From an uncultured Acidimicrobiales bacterium (GTDB taxonomy: Bacteria; Actinomycetota; Acidimicrobiia; Acidimicrobiales; SZUA-35), in contig CALKZY010000013.1 of the NCBI GenBank assembly GCA_938002965.1, positions 124,001-188,000 on the forward strand: a stretch of 64,000 bases of DNA. Reading direction: 5' to 3'. Shown one piece after another: positions 33,940 through 44,381 of the stretch. The translations under genes and the position numbers were made by a program. Under the pieces are notes generated by a model. That model saw nothing but the letters and a program-made list of their open reading frames with translations. It ran no database searches and was not told the origin of the DNA. Within the stretch, counting starts at the first letter, position 1, and each line of letters starts with the position of its first letter.

Positions 33940-35055
33940 CTAGGACTCAGGATCCAACACGACGTCCAAGCCAACTGGTTCCGGCTCGTCAAGCTGCTCG
34001 AAAGTGCATTGAGCGGGAGCTTTGTCCGGTCTCCAGCGGAGCACCTTGGTAACCTCGCGGAACCGGCCATTCAATGTGCTGCCATATTTCACTTCAACTA
34101 CCTGCTCGATCCGCAGTGGCACCCACGAGTGGTCCTTCTTAGCGCTCCATCGGTTTGGCGCTCCGGGCATCCGGCCTTCAGCTACCCGCTGGGCGTCATG
34201 TTCCGCCCAAGCTCGCCACGGATGGGCCTCAAGGGCTCCATCGGTCAGCGGCTGAAGTTCGTCAACCAGCTCGGCCCGCCTTCTTGCCGTAAAGCTGGCG
34301 GCTACGCCGACATGACTCAAAACCGGTTCGCCATTTTCTGGATCGTCCTCGGAGTCCCGATACAGACCAAGCAGGAGCGAACCGACTCCGTTGCCATCTT
34401 TGTGCCAACGGAACCCGGCCACGACGGCATCGGCGGAACGAATGTGCTTCACCTTCAATTGGGTCCGCTTGTTTTCGACGTAGGGATCGTCGACCGGTTT
34501 GGCGATGAGACCGTCGAGACCAGCCCCCTCAAACACTTCAAACCAGCGCGCCGCCGTTTCACGATCGGTGGTGGTCGGAGTCAGATGAACGGGGGCTTCA
34601 ACCCCAGCCATGGCCTCCTCCAGGCGCTGACGGCGTTGCGAGAACGGAATCTCTCGCAAGTCCTCATCGCCAATGGCCAGGAGATCAAAGCCGATGAAGG
34701 CGGCCGGAGTTTTTTCGGCCAGCATGTTGACTCTGGTTTCAGCTGGATGGATTCGTTGCTGCAACGCCTCGAAATCCAACTTGTTGTCGGTTGCCACAAT
34801 CAGCTCGCCGTCTATCACGCATCGTGGTGGCAGCATGGCCCGAATCGGATCCAGTATCTCGGGAAAGTAGCGGGTCAGCGGGCGTTCATTGCGCGAACCT
34901 AATTCCACCTCGTCACCGTCGCGGAACACGACGCAGCGGAAGCCGTCCCACTTAGGTTCGAACATGATGTCCCCGTACTTCCCATCAGGCTCGGGCAGGC
35001 CCTTTACGGCCTTGGCCAGCATCGGTTTGACCGGAGGGTTAACGGGAAGATCCAT
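33940..35055 (-). CDS. ATP-dependent DNA ligase (LigC-like)
   Basis: 371 residues starting MDLPVNPPVKPMLAKAVKGL. The nucleotidyltransferase motif I is FEPKWDGFRCVV (active-site Lys), followed by motifs VIDGELIVA, FDLLAI, GLDGLIAKP and the late QLKVKHIR. An OB-type C-terminal domain (about 225-371) contains VGSLLLGLYRDSED. It lacks the polymerase and nuclease domains of LigD and is close to mycobacterial LigC-type ligases. ATG 35055 is chosen; the longer frame to 35304 runs into the divergent carboxylase gene. Confidence 0.88.
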   Translation of the reverse strand: MDLPVNPPVKPMLAKAVKGLPEPDGKYGDIMFEPKWDGFRCVVFRDGDEVELGSRNERPLTRYFPEILDPIRAMLPPRCVIDGELIVATDNKLDFEALQQRIHPAETRVNMLAEKTPAAFIGFDLLAIGDEDLREIPFSQRRQRLEEAMAGVEAPVHLTPTTTDRETAARWFEVFEGAGLDGLIAKPVDDPYVENKRTQLKVKHIRSADAVVAGFRWHKDGNGVGSLLLGLYRDSEDDPENGEPVLSHVGVAASFTARRRAELVDELQPLTDGALEAHPWRAWAEHDAQRVAEGRMPGAPNRWSAKKDHSWVPLRIEQVVEVKYGSTLNGRFREVTKVLRWRPDKAPAQCTFEQLDEPEPVGLDVVLDPES

Positions 35056-35142
35056 GGTGACCTCGATGGTAGTGGCGCCGACTATGGCCGTGCTGGCGCT
35101 CGACTTGGGCGGACGGCCCAAATCGCCGGTACTCTGCTCTTC

Positions 35143-36693
35143 GTGGCTGACCATCCCATGAGCGAGAAGCTGGCCGACCTCAACCAACGTCGGGACCAGG
35201 CGTTGAACGCAGGACCCGAACGGGCTGTCGAGCGTCAGCGGGAAAAAGGCAAAATGCTGGCCCGGGAACGGCTGGACTACTTCTTGGACGACGGCTCGTT
35301 CCACGAGCTCGACATGTTGGCCCGGACCCGCAACCCCGACGCTACCGATCGGCCCTACACCGACGGGGTGGTGACCGGCTGGGGAACCGTGGACGGCCGC
35401 AAAGTCTTCGTGTTCAGCCAGGACTTCACCATCATGGGTGGATCACTGGGCGAAGTGTTCGCCGAGAAGATCCACAAACTCATGGATCTGGCCCTGTCCA
35501 CCGGGGCCCCATTCATTGGGCTTAACGACGGTGCGGGCGCTCGCATCCCCGAAGGCGTAGTGAGCCTGGACGGTTACGGCGGCATCTTCTACCGTAACGT
35601 GCAGGCCTCCGGTGTTATCCCCCAGATCAGCGTGATCATGGGTCCGTGCGCCGGTGGTGCCGTCTATAGCCCGGCCATGACCGACTTCATCTTCATGGTG
35701 CGGGAAACATCGCACATGTTCATCACCGGACCCGACGTGGTGAAGACCGTGACCGGCGAGGACGTGACCTTGGAAGAGTTGGGTGGAGCCGGAAGCCACT
35801 CAAGCCGATCCGGCGTGGCAACCTTTGTCGCCCCCGACGAAAAGGCCGTTCTGGACGAGGTTCGCTACCTACTCTCGTTCCTGCCTTCGAACAACATGGA
35901 TTCGCCGCCGCTGGAGACCTCCGGTGACGACGCCCAGCGTCTGTGCCCGGCTCTGGGCGAAATCCTGCCTGACAGCTCGAATATGCCCTATGACATGAAG
36001 TCGGTCATCACAGAAGTGGTTGACGACGGCGACTTCTTGGAATACCACGCGGCCTGGGCCAAGTCGATCGTCTGTGGCTTCGCCCGCATGGACGGCCACC
36101 CGGTTGGCATTGTGGCCAACCAACCAATGGTGCTGGCCGGTGTCCTCGACATCGAAAGTGCATCCAAGGCGGCCAGGTTCGTTCGAACCTGCGACGCTTT
36201 CAACATTCCGATTCTGACGTTCGTCGACGTGCCCGGCTTTCTACCCGGTGTCGATCAGGAATATGGCGGCATCATCCGCCACGGTGCCAAGCTGCTGTAC
36301 GCCTACTGCGAAACTACGGTACCTCGCATCTCGATCATCACCCGCAAGGCATACGGCGGGGCGTACGTGGTCATGGACTCCAAAGGCATCGGTTCTGATC
36401 TGTCACTAGCCTGGCCATCAGCCGAGCTGGCCGTCATGGGCCCCGAGGGCGCCACCGACATCGTGCACCGCCGTGAGATCCAGTCGGCCGCCGATCCCGA
36501 GACCCGTCGCACTGAGCTGATCGACGACTACAAAGAGCGGTTTGCCAACCCGTGGATCGCAGCCGAACGAGGCTACGTCGATGACGTGATCGACCCGGCC
36601 GAAACTCGGATCAAAATCATCGCTGGACTCGACATGCTGCGCTCAAAACGCGAAGAGCTACCCCAGCGCAAACACGGAAACGTCCCACTTTAA
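35143..36693 (+). CDS. pccB: acyl-CoA (propionyl-CoA type) carboxylase beta subunit
   Basis: 516 residues, full-length carboxyltransferase. N-terminal half: AVERQREKGKMLARERLDYF, DGAGARIPEGVVSLDGYGGI, IMGPCAGGAVYSPAMTDF. C-terminal half: DVPGFLPGVDQEYGGIIRHG, RKAYGGAYVVMDSKGIGSD, AWPSAELAVMGPEGA. It ends in LRSKREELPQRKHGNVPL, typical of PccB/AccD. Start GTG 35143 or ATG 35158 cannot be separated, as neither has a good ribosome site. The biotin-carboxylase alpha subunit is not in the window. A small epsilon-subunit-like ORF lies at 61352. Divergent from the ligase gene. Confidence 0.92.
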   Translation: MADHPMSEKLADLNQRRDQALNAGPERAVERQREKGKMLARERLDYFLDDGSFHELDMLARTRNPDATDRPYTDGVVTGWGTVDGRKVFVFSQDFTIMGGSLGEVFAEKIHKLMDLALSTGAPFIGLNDGAGARIPEGVVSLDGYGGIFYRNVQASGVIPQISVIMGPCAGGAVYSPAMTDFIFMVRETSHMFITGPDVVKTVTGEDVTLEELGGAGSHSSRSGVATFVAPDEKAVLDEVRYLLSFLPSNNMDSPPLETSGDDAQRLCPALGEILPDSSNMPYDMKSVITEVVDDGDFLEYHAAWAKSIVCGFARMDGHPVGIVANQPMVLAGVLDIESASKAARFVRTCDAFNIPILTFVDVPGFLPGVDQEYGGIIRHGAKLLYAYCETTVPRISIITRKAYGGAYVVMDSKGIGSDLSLAWPSAELAVMGPEGATDIVHRREIQSAADPETRRTELIDDYKERFANPWIAAERGYVDDVIDPAETRIKIIAGLDMLRSKREELPQRKHGNVPL

Positions 36694-36717
36694 CTTAGCT
36701 CGTCCACCTATCTCTGG

Positions 36718-36746
36718 CCAGGCGACGTCAGGTGCCTGATGCCTGG
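36718..36746. terminator. hairpin between convergent carboxylase and metH genes
   Basis: CCAGGC and GCCTGG enclose an inner CAGG-TG-CCTG, giving a nested inverted repeat. It covers the stop codon of metH (minus) and lies 24 nt after the carboxylase stop (plus), so it could serve as a two-way terminator. No T-run is present. Confidence 0.4.
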
Positions 36747-39700
36747 TAGATCGGTGCGAGCCATCGTTCAACTTCGGAGATTGCCATACCTTTGCGTTCG
36801 GCGTAGTCCTCAAGTTGGTCGCGAGCAATCCGGCGAACGCCGAAGTAGCGACTCTCCGGGTGGGCGAAGTACAAACCGCTGACAGCGGCAGCCGGGGTCA
36901 TAGCATACGACTCTGTAAGTTCGAGTCCGATGGCTTTAGTTACATCGAGGAGCTCGAAGATTGTGCGCTTCTCAGTGTGGTCAGGGCATGCTGGGTAGCC
37001 AGGGGCCGGTCGGATGCCCTGATACCGTTCCTTGATCAGCTCATCGTTGTCAAACCAGTGGTGTTCGTAGCCCCACAGCTCAGCTCGAACTAGCTGATGC
37101 AGATACTCGGCGGTCGCTTCGGCAAACCGATCAGCCAGAGCCTTGATCATAATGGCCTGATAGTCGTCGTTTCCTGCCTCGAACTCCGATGCGATGTCTT
37201 CGACGTGACTTCCAGTCGAAACAGCGAACGCTCCGATGTAGTCCTCGATCCCAGACGACACTGGCGCAATGAAGTCCGAAAGCGCAAAGTTCGGACGGTC
37301 ATCAGCGTGGACGACCTGCTGGCGAAGAGTGTGGAGGACCGTCGGCTTGGTCGAACGGGTGCTGTCGACATAGACCTCGATGTCGTCTCCGACTGAGTTG
37401 GCCCCCCAGAATCCCACTACGGCTCGGGCTTCGATCCACTCCTCAGAGATCAGTTGATCAAGCATACGTTGGGCATCATCGAAGAGTTGGCGGGCAGCTT
37501 CACCCACAACGTCGTCGTTGAGGACACGAGGATAGCTGCCTACCAGATCCCATGAACGGAAGAACGGGGTCCAGTCGATGTACTGGCAGAGTGTTCCGAG
37601 GTCGATATGACTGATCGTCTGCGCACCGGTGAATGAGGGCTCCACCGGCGAAAATTGTGCCCAATCAATCGGTGTTTGATTGGAACGGGCTTCGGCGAGG
37701 GGAACAGATGACACCCGCTTGTCTTTACGACTCGCCCGAACGGTCTCATATTGATTGCGAACGTCTTCGGTATAGCGATCAGCGTCGTCGCCAACTAGTT
37801 GGCTGACCACCCCAACAGCACGAGACGCATCTGGCACATACACGGTGGGCCCCGAGTAACACGGAGCGATTTTGACTGCGGTGTGCACCTCGCTGGTTGT
37901 CGCTCCTCCGATCAGTAGCGGGATCTCCAAGCCCTCGGCCTGCATATCGGTGGCGACGCGAACCATCTCGTCGAGGCTTGGTGTGATCAAACCCGACACG
38001 CCGACAACATCAACATCTTGTTCGACTGCAGTGCGCAGGATCTTGTCGGGGGCAACCATCACCCCGAGATCGATGACTTCATAGTTGTTGCAACCGAGCA
38101 CCACACCAACAATGTTTTTTCCGATGTCGTGCACGTCGCCTTTTGCCGTGGCCATAAGCACCTTGCCATTGGTGCGAGCCTCGCCGCCTTCGGCTTCCAT
38201 GAAAGGCTCAAGGTGGGCCACTGCCTTCTTCATTACCCGAGCGCTCTTGACGACCTGGGGCAGAAACATCTTGCCTGCGCCAAACAGGTCACCGACCGCG
38301 TTCATGCCGTCCATCAGGGGTCCCTCGATGACGTGCAGAGCCCGGTCAGCCGCCTGGCGAGCTTCTTCGGCGTCGTCGACCACAAACTCGTCGAGACCGT
38401 GAACAAGGGCGTGACGGAGGCGTTCCTCCACCGACCCACTGCGCCAAGTCATGTCCGTCGCCGATGCCATCGTCGCCGCCTCAGCGTCTGCGGCAACCTC
38501 CACCAGACGTTCGGTGGCGTCGTCCCGACGGTTAAAAATAGCGTCTTCAATGCGTTGACGAAGGCTGGCCGGGATATCTTCGTAGACCGGCAGGCGGCCA
38601 GCGTTGACAATGGCCATCGTGAGCCCGGCGTCAACGGCGTAATAGAGAAACACAGCGTGGATTGCCTCACGCAAGGCGTTGTTGCCTCGGAAGGCAAACG
38701 ACAGGTTGCTTAGACCACCTGAGACATTGGTCAGTGGCATCCGTCGCCCGATTTCGCGGGCGGCATCGATGAAGTCGATGCCGTAGCGGGCGTGCTCCTC
38801 TATCCCGGTCGCCACCGCAAAGATATTTGGATCAAAGATAATGTCCTCAGGGGCAAAGCCGGCCTCACCAACAAGCAGGTCGTATGCCCGCTGACATACG
38901 TCCACCTTGCGGTCAAAGGATTCGGCCTGACCGGTCTCATCGAAGGCCATCACCACAACGGCGGCTCCATACCGTTGGGCCAGCCGCGCTTGATGGAGAA
39001 ACTCGTCTTCGCCTTCCTTGAGGCTGATTGAGTTGATGATGGACTTGCCCTGAACACATTTGAGGCCAGCTTCGATGACCGACCACTTCGATGAGTCGAT
39101 CATCACGGGGACCTTCGTAATGTCCGGTTCGGTGGCAATAAGGTTCAGGTATCGGGTCATTGCCTGCTCGGAGTCGAGCATGCCCTGATCCATGTTCACA
39201 TCGATGATCTGAGCACCGCTGTCGACCTGATCACGTGCGATAGCCACCGCCGCGTCGTACTCATCGTTCCCGATGAGACGGGCGAACTTGGCCGATCCAG
39301 TCACGTTAGTCCGCTCGCCAACGTTGACCAACAACGAGCTGTCATCGATCGTCATGGGCTCAAGGCCGCAGAGTCGTGTTGCCGCCGAGATGGCTGGGAT
39401 GGCCCTCGGCGTTGCCTCATTCCCAAGTTCGGCAATAGCAGCGATGTGAGCGGGCGTGGTCCCGCAACACCCACCAATGATGTTGACAGTACCGGCGGCC
39501 AGCATCTCAGAGATGGCGGCAGCAGTTTCGACAGCGGATTCGTCATACTCGCCAAGCTCGTTTGGCAGCCCGGCGTTTGGGTGACAGCTCACCAGCGAGT
39601 CGGCGACCCGCGACAACTCATCAATGTGGGCTTTGAGATCGCGGCCACCGAGTGCGCAGTTCAACCCCACCGAGAGCGGTTTGGCATGGCGAACCGAGTT

Positions 39701-40417
39701 CCAAAACGCTTCAACAGTTTGGCCCGAAAGGGTTCGTCCAGAGCGATCGGTGATCGTTCCTGAGATCATCAGCGGGATGTCAATACCTTCTTCGTCTCGG
39801 TACTCCATGACGGCATAAATCGCAGCCTTGGCGTTGAGGGTGTCGAAAATGGTCTCGATCATGATCACATCGGCACCACCTTCGAGGAGACCGTCGAGGG
39901 CGTCGCTGTACGCCTCTCGCAGCTGATCAAAAGTGATGTCACGCCGGGCAGGATCTTCGACATCAGGGCTGAGACTGCAGGTCTTGCTAGTCGGGCCGAG
40001 CACGCCGACAACCCACCGTGGCCGTTGCCGGGTACTGGCCTCGTCAGCAACGCTACGAGCGATCCTGGCACCGGCGACGTTGAGGTCTCGGGCAAGGAAG
40101 CCTAAGCCATAGTCAGCTTGGCTAATCGTCGTAGCATTGAACGTGTTCGTGGCAAGTAGGTCGGCTCCAACGTCTGCAAACGATCGATGGATATCCATAA
40201 TTCTGTCCGGCCGGGTCAACGACAAAAGGTCATTGTTGCCGAATAGCTCAAAGGGATGGTCGCCAATTGCCTCCTGGCGAAAGTCAGCCTCGACAAGACC
40301 GAGCTTTTGAATGCTTGTGCCCATTGCCCCGTCGAGCACGAGAACGCGTTGCTCTAGATGTTGCCGAAGCGCAACTATCCGACCGGCTCGACGGGCGGCG
40401 CTATGTTGGTTTGCCAT
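36728..40417 (-). CDS. metH: cobalamin-dependent methionine synthase
   Basis: 1229 residues, full length. Domains in order: homocysteine S-methyltransferase (about 20-330, zinc Cys in LNCALGG and [10 protein letters not shown]); pterin-binding domain (about 360-620, [14 protein letters not shown]); cobalamin cap and B12-binding domain (about 680-920, with the lower-ligand motif [18 protein letters not shown]); and the AdoMet activation domain (about 940-1229, [15 protein letters not shown]). It methylates homocysteine using 5-methyl-THF and B12. It is last in the sulfate-to-methionine operon, 45 nt after the DUF4202-like gene, and metF upstream supplies its methyl donor. No B12 riboswitch was seen before it. 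Confidence 0.96.
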   Translation of the reverse strand: MANQHSAARRAGRIVALRQHLEQRVLVLDGAMGTSIQKLGLVEADFRQEAIGDHPFELFGNNDLLSLTRPDRIMDIHRSFADVGADLLATNTFNATTISQADYGLGFLARDLNVAGARIARSVADEASTRQRPRWVVGVLGPTSKTCSLSPDVEDPARRDITFDQLREAYSDALDGLLEGGADVIMIETIFDTLNAKAAIYAVMEYRDEEGIDIPLMISGTITDRSGRTLSGQTVEAFWNSVRHAKPLSVGLNCALGGRDLKAHIDELSRVADSLVSCHPNAGLPNELGEYDESAVETAAAISEMLAAGTVNIIGGCCGTTPAHIAAIAELGNEATPRAIPAISAATRLCGLEPMTIDDSSLLVNVGERTNVTGSAKFARLIGNDEYDAAVAIARDQVDSGAQIIDVNMDQGMLDSEQAMTRYLNLIATEPDITKVPVMIDSSKWSVIEAGLKCVQGKSIINSISLKEGEDEFLHQARLAQRYGAAVVVMAFDETGQAESFDRKVDVCQRAYDLLVGEAGFAPEDIIFDPNIFAVATGIEEHARYGIDFIDAAREIGRRMPLTNVSGGLSNLSFAFRGNNALREAIHAVFLYYAVDAGLTMAIVNAGRLPVYEDIPASLRQRIEDAIFNRRDDATERLVEVAADAEAATMASATDMTWRSGSVEERLRHALVHGLDEFVVDDAEEARQAADRALHVIEGPLMDGMNAVGDLFGAGKMFLPQVVKSARVMKKAVAHLEPFMEAEGGEARTNGKVLMATAKGDVHDIGKNIVGVVLGCNNYEVIDLGVMVAPDKILRTAVEQDVDVVGVSGLITPSLDEMVRVATDMQAEGLEIPLLIGGATTSEVHTAVKIAPCYSGPTVYVPDASRAVGVVSQLVGDDADRYTEDVRNQYETVRASRKDKRVSSVPLAEARSNQTPIDWAQFSPVEPSFTGAQTISHIDLGTLCQYIDWTPFFRSWDLVGSYPRVLNDDVVGEAARQLFDDAQRMLDQLISEEWIEARAVVGFWGANSVGDDIEVYVDSTRSTKPTVLHTLRQQVVHADDRPNFALSDFIAPVSSGIEDYIGAFAVSTGSHVEDIASEFEAGNDDYQAIMIKALADRFAEATAEYLHQLVRAELWGYEHHWFDNDELIKERYQGIRPAPGYPACPDHTEKRTIFELLDVTKAIGLELTESYAMTPAAAVSGLYFAHPESRYFGVRRIARDQLEDYAERKGMAISEVERWLAPIYQASGT

Positions 40418-40461
40418 GGGCGACGGTGGCTTCTCGGTTTCTTGGAGGGTGGCTGGTACAA

Positions 40462-41061
40462 CTAGCCCTGTGACGCTTCCGCCAGCACTTGGCGCGCAGT
40501 TTCGGTGAGTGCAATCGTGTCGATAAGGGCCACGGCCTCGGGTGACATCTTGTCGGCTGTTTTCTGTGCGACACGGGCCATATGGCCCCGCTCCAGGCGG
40601 GCAATCATGGCCTGCAGCTCGGTCTCAAGAAACACCAGGCACGCCACATCTTCGAGATGCTGGGTCTCGGGGTCGGTTCGGAGGCGGGTGCGGTTCAACA
40701 GTTCGGTCGTTCGCTCCACCGATGGTGGAGGCCAGCCAAGGTCCTTCATGATCGCAGCCAGCGAGGAGGCTTGATGGACTTTGTTATCACGCCGCCACTT
40801 AAGGTATCCGGCCCTCCCTTCCGGATAATCAGATCTAAGAACCTCCCATCGTCTAAGGTGATGGGCCCGAACCGCTGCTTCCAGCTCGGGGCTCGGGGCA
40901 TCGTCCAAGCGGGTGAGCCAGATCGAGGCCAGCCGTCCTTGGCGAAGGGCGCGGGGTTGTTGTGTTTGGGTATCGACATTGGGGTCGTTGCGATTGACCT
41001 CGTCGACTTCCTGCAACGTGCTGTCGATGAGGTGGCGGGCTATTGCTGAGGAATCAGTCAT
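40462..41061 (-). CDS. DUF4202-like protein in the sulfur-assimilation operon
   Basis: 199 residues, all-helical by appearance and cytoplasmic. Segments [45 protein letters not shown] and [16 protein letters not shown] match what I remember of DUF4202, a family often found beside sulfite reductase or sulfur genes. The conserved His/Arg/Asp pattern hints at an HD-like or nucleotide-handling activity, which is unproven. ATG 41061 overlaps the sulfite-reductase stop as ATGA; an alternative start lies at 41070. Its place between the reductase and metH suggests a role in sulfur assimilation. Confidence 0.75.
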   Translation of the reverse strand: MTDSSAIARHLIDSTLQEVDEVNRNDPNVDTQTQQPRALRQGRLASIWLTRLDDAPSPELEAAVRAHHLRRWEVLRSDYPEGRAGYLKWRRDNKVHQASSLAAIMKDLGWPPPSVERTTELLNRTRLRTDPETQHLEDVACLVFLETELQAMIARLERGHMARVAQKTADKMSPEAVALIDTIALTETARQVLAEASQG

Positions 41062-42848
41062 GTTGCGCATTCGCTTACGGCGTTGCGGTTCACCGTGAAC
41101 GGCCCTGTCTCGGCGTAGTCGACATAGAACTCTGGGCCCTCGGACGGATCTGGGAAGTGGTCGAGGTCGGCTAGATCCTTGGCCAGTGTGGCGACGCCGC
41201 CGATGCGATCTATCCAGGACCGGAACGGTTCGTGGGCGTTCCGTTCATTTTGGTAGCGGGCCAGGATGCGTACTGTAGCTTCCGGGACAGTCCGAGCTGG
41301 CAACCGGAGGACTTGCTCCCCGAAGTGGATACGTTCTTGCCCCACATAGCCACCAACGAGAAGTTGATATCCGGGTGCCGATGTCCGGTGAGCCCGCCGC
41401 TCAATACCAAAGAGACCGATATCGGCAACGTGATGTTGCCCGCAGGAGTTCATGCAGCCCGAAATGTTGATGCGCATCCCCCCCATATCAGCCAGGTCTG
41501 CGTCTTCAAGTGCTTGGCTGATGGCATTCGCCAGGCCTCGGGACTGAGTAGTGGCTAGTCCACAGGTGTCAGCACCAGGGCAGGAGACAACATCGCGAGC
41601 CAGCTCGGCAGCCGGTTGTGCCATATCCAAATCAACCAGTCGCCGATAAATCGGTTCAAGTTGATCTTCGGCCAGGTCCCGAATGACAAAGTTCTGGCGG
41701 TTTGACAGTCGGCCTTCGACATCGAATTCTCTAATAATCGAGGCGATCCCCCGGAACTGTTGGGCAGTGACATCACCGAGCTGACACGAGGCGTAGGCCG
41801 ATACGGTCTTATTAGCTGCACCTCGAACGACATTGGTCCGCACCCATTTCGAGAACGATGATCTGTCACCGATCGAAACGGCGGTGCCCTGGCCTATTGG
41901 CGTAATGTCGCTGTCAAGCGAGAAACCAGCAGGTTCATCGCCATTCTCAAGGACTTGGAGCGGAAGGCCCCCAGGCCATCCAGCTGCTGCCGGGAGCAGC
42001 CTGCGTTGGGTGAGGACTCTGCGTTGGACCTCTTCAAATCCCAACTGATCGACAACCCATTTCATCCTCGCTCGAAGCTTGTTTTCGCGGTTCCCGGTTT
42101 GTTCGAACACTCGGAGAACGGCTTCGATTGTCGGCAGCAGATTCTCTCGGCTGGTAAACGGTTCGAGCGCCAGCGCCGGGTGGGGATTTGCCCCCAAGCC
42201 ACCGGCAATGTAGACCCGAAAACCTCTCTCAGGCCGACCATCGTCTTGAGTTCGCGTGGTGGCGATCACGCCGACATCGTTGAACATGGCCTGTCCGCAA
42301 TCAGTGTCGCAACCCGAAAAATTGATCTTGAACTTTCGGGCCAATCGCTGGCCCAACGGATTTCGAAGCAGGTAGTCGTTGGTGGCTTGAGCCCAGGCCG
42401 AAATGTCGAGTGCCTCCAGTGGGCACGCCCCGGCCAGGTGGCACCCTTGAACATTGCGCACCGTGTCGCCGCACGCTTCCCGACTTGACAGTCCAACCGA
42501 TCCGAGGTGTTCAAGAATGTCAGGTATGTCCGGCAGTTGGGCGAAGTGGAACTGGAGGTTCTGTCTGGTGGTGATATGGCCCCAACCTCGCGAGTATCGC
42601 TCAACGACAGTCGCCATTCGATCGAGCTGTTCGGGGCTCACTGCACCATAGGGGATTCGAACTCGAACCATCTGGTTCTGACCACCCTGGCGTTGGCCAT
42701 AGATCCCGTTCGTCAAACGAAAGACCCGGAAAACGTCCTCTTCGACCTCGCCAGCCAAGTATCGATCGAGCATCGACCGGAAGCGCTCGATATCGGCTCG
42801 AATCGCTGGATCATTGACTTCTGGTCGGGTGACTGCTGCGTCAGACAT
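41058..42848 (-). CDS. sir: ferredoxin-dependent sulfite (nitrite/sulfite) reductase
   Basis: 596 residues with two ferrodoxin-like half-domains and two siroheme/4Fe-4S domains. The cluster/siroheme ligands are in DVVSCPGADTCGLATTQSRG (Cys pair) and INISGCMNSCGQHHVADIG (CxxxC). The N-terminal half has VRVRIPYGAVSPEQLDRMA, TTRQNLQFHFAQLPD and INFSGCDTDCG. Nitrite and sulfite reductases share this fold. The neighbours cysH, the siroheme genes and metH point to sulfite. It overlaps the methyltransferase gene by 8 nt, and I choose ATG 42848 over the longer frame. Confidence 0.92.
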   Translation of the reverse strand: MSDAAVTRPEVNDPAIRADIERFRSMLDRYLAGEVEEDVFRVFRLTNGIYGQRQGGQNQMVRVRIPYGAVSPEQLDRMATVVERYSRGWGHITTRQNLQFHFAQLPDIPDILEHLGSVGLSSREACGDTVRNVQGCHLAGACPLEALDISAWAQATNDYLLRNPLGQRLARKFKINFSGCDTDCGQAMFNDVGVIATTRTQDDGRPERGFRVYIAGGLGANPHPALALEPFTSRENLLPTIEAVLRVFEQTGNRENKLRARMKWVVDQLGFEEVQRRVLTQRRLLPAAAGWPGGLPLQVLENGDEPAGFSLDSDITPIGQGTAVSIGDRSSFSKWVRTNVVRGAANKTVSAYASCQLGDVTAQQFRGIASIIREFDVEGRLSNRQNFVIRDLAEDQLEPIYRRLVDLDMAQPAAELARDVVSCPGADTCGLATTQSRGLANAISQALEDADLADMGGMRINISGCMNSCGQHHVADIGLFGIERRAHRTSAPGYQLLVGGYVGQERIHFGEQVLRLPARTVPEATVRILARYQNERNAHEPFRSWIDRIGGVATLAKDLADLDHFPDPSEGPEFYVDYAETGPFTVNRNAVSECAT

Positions 42849-43620
42849 GTATTCGTTCTTCCTGCCGTTTTTCTGGTAGTAGATCGGTGACTGGGCTGAC
42901 ACTGTCGGGTGAAGCCATCACGTCGGTTGCCGCCGTTGGGCCAACCACGATGACTGCCGGGTTGTCAATTGGGCGACGTCCCAGGTCGACAAGGTGACAG
43001 CGCACGGTGTTTTGTTGGGCGGTGGCGGCGTTGCTGACCACGGCGACAGGGGTGTCGGCGGCTAGGCCGGCGAGCAGTAACTGCTCTTGGATTTGGGTTG
43101 CCCGGCGCGCTCCCATCAAGATGACCAACGTTGTGTCGAGCCTGGCCAGAGCCGACCAGTCGATGCTGCGAACCTTGTCGGCTTGCTCGTGGCCGGTGAC
43201 TACGGTGAACGAGCTACTCGCCCCTCGATGGGTGACCGGGATTCCGGCCAGGGCCGGCGCGGCTATCGATGAACTGATTCCAGGCGTGAGTTCTACATCT
43301 ACTCCGGCCTCAACCAGCGCCAGAGCCTCTTCGCCACCTCGCCCGAAGACGAAGGGGTCACCGCCCTTCAGGCGGACGACGGTATTGAAACGACTACCGC
43401 GATCAATCAGAATCCGATGGATCTCTTCTTGATCCACTCGGGGGCCGTTCGGGTTCTTGCCCACGTAGACGATCTCCGCCCACGGGGACGCCAGCGCCAA
43501 AACGTCGCCACCGATCAGACGGTCATGGATAATCACGTCGGCGGCCTTTATCAATCGAGCCGCCTTCAATGTCAACAGGTCAGCGCTACCCGGGCCGGCA
43601 CCTACGAGATGAACTGTCAT
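42841..43620 (-). CDS. cobA: uroporphyrinogen-III C-methyltransferase
   Basis: 259 residues. SUMT motifs: VHLVGAGPGSADLLTLKAAR, HDRLIGGDVL, VRLKGGDPFVFGRGGEEA, VELTPGISSSIAAPALAGIP and TLVILMGARR. It makes precorrin-2 for siroheme, and possibly for B12, using two AdoMet. It overlaps the precorrin-2 dehydrogenase gene (ATGA) and the sulfite reductase gene, so all siroheme steps are coupled to their consumer. Confidence 0.94.
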   Translation of the reverse strand: MTVHLVGAGPGSADLLTLKAARLIKAADVIIHDRLIGGDVLALASPWAEIVYVGKNPNGPRVDQEEIHRILIDRGSRFNTVVRLKGGDPFVFGRGGEEALALVEAGVDVELTPGISSSIAAPALAGIPVTHRGASSSFTVVTGHEQADKVRSIDWSALARLDTTLVILMGARRATQIQEQLLLAGLAADTPVAVVSNAATAQQNTVRCHLVDLGRRPIDNPAVIVVGPTAATDVMASPDSVSPVTDLLPEKRQEERIHV

Positions 43621-44372
43621 AGTCGCTCTTGCGCTGGTTCGGCGATGGCGAAGACATCGCTGTCGACTCCTAGCGAGTTGGTTATGAGCTGGCGAGCTTC
43701 CGCCCTCTTGCCCTGGCTAACGAGACGCAACAGCCCACTGTCCAAAGCCTTGTCCCAGCCCGGCATCTCACTGGTTCCATGGGTTTGGCGGACCGAACGC
43801 CGAACTTCTGCGAGAACATCAAGCAGTTTGCTGTAAGACTCGTCAAACTCCGTTTCGAATCGACGCCGGAGCCATGCCGCCAAAGCCGGGCTCTTCCCAT
43901 TGGTTGATACGCTGATGGACAAGTCTCCCTGTCGGGCGACCGACGGGAGCGTAAACATGCAGTTGGTCGGGTCGTCGGCGCTGTTGACCCAGACGTTGTG
44001 TCGTTCACCGTCTTCGTAGACCTGCCGGTTGACATCGGGGTCATCGGTACAGGTGATAGCCAACCGGTAATCGGCGAGTTCGCCTCTGCGATACCGACGA
44101 TTGGCGAGGCGAAGCTGCGACGTGGCCGTTGCCTGCTCCGTTAGCTCGAGGAGTATTCTCGGGGCCACGACTACAACTTCAGCCCCGGCAGCTAGCAGTC
44201 CGGCTGTCTTGTGTACCGCTACCCGACCCCCACCAACAACAAGACACTTCTTGCCTGCCAGCACGAGGTGGACAGGGTACGACTGGTGGGGAGTGTTACT
44301 GTTAGGAGCCAACTGGTCCGCATTGTTACAAATCGTTTCGGAAGTCGCTGGGGTCTTTGAGGTCGAAGGCAT
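43617..44372 (-). CDS. precorrin-2 dehydrogenase/sirohydrochlorin ferrochelatase
   Basis: 251 residues, matching the N-terminal half of CysG or Met8p. After about 33 non-conserved residues comes the NAD-binding KKCLVVGGGRVAVHKTAGLL, then VVVVAPRI, ITCTDDPDVNRQVYEDGERH, VNSADDPTNCMFTLPSVARQ and GDLSISVSTNGKSPALAAWL. The Asp in CTDDPD is the expected catalytic residue. It oxidises precorrin-2 and inserts iron to give siroheme. It lies 9 nt after metF and overlaps the methyltransferase gene. Confidence 0.9.
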   Translation of the reverse strand: MPSTSKTPATSETICNNADQLAPNSNTPHQSYPVHLVLAGKKCLVVGGGRVAVHKTAGLLAAGAEVVVVAPRILLELTEQATATSQLRLANRRYRRGELADYRLAITCTDDPDVNRQVYEDGERHNVWVNSADDPTNCMFTLPSVARQGDLSISVSTNGKSPALAAWLRRRFETEFDESYSKLLDVLAEVRRSVRQTHGTSEMPGWDKALDSGLLRLVSQGKRAEARQLITNSLGVDSDVFAIAEPAQERL

Positions 44373-44381
44373 TGGTCGCGG

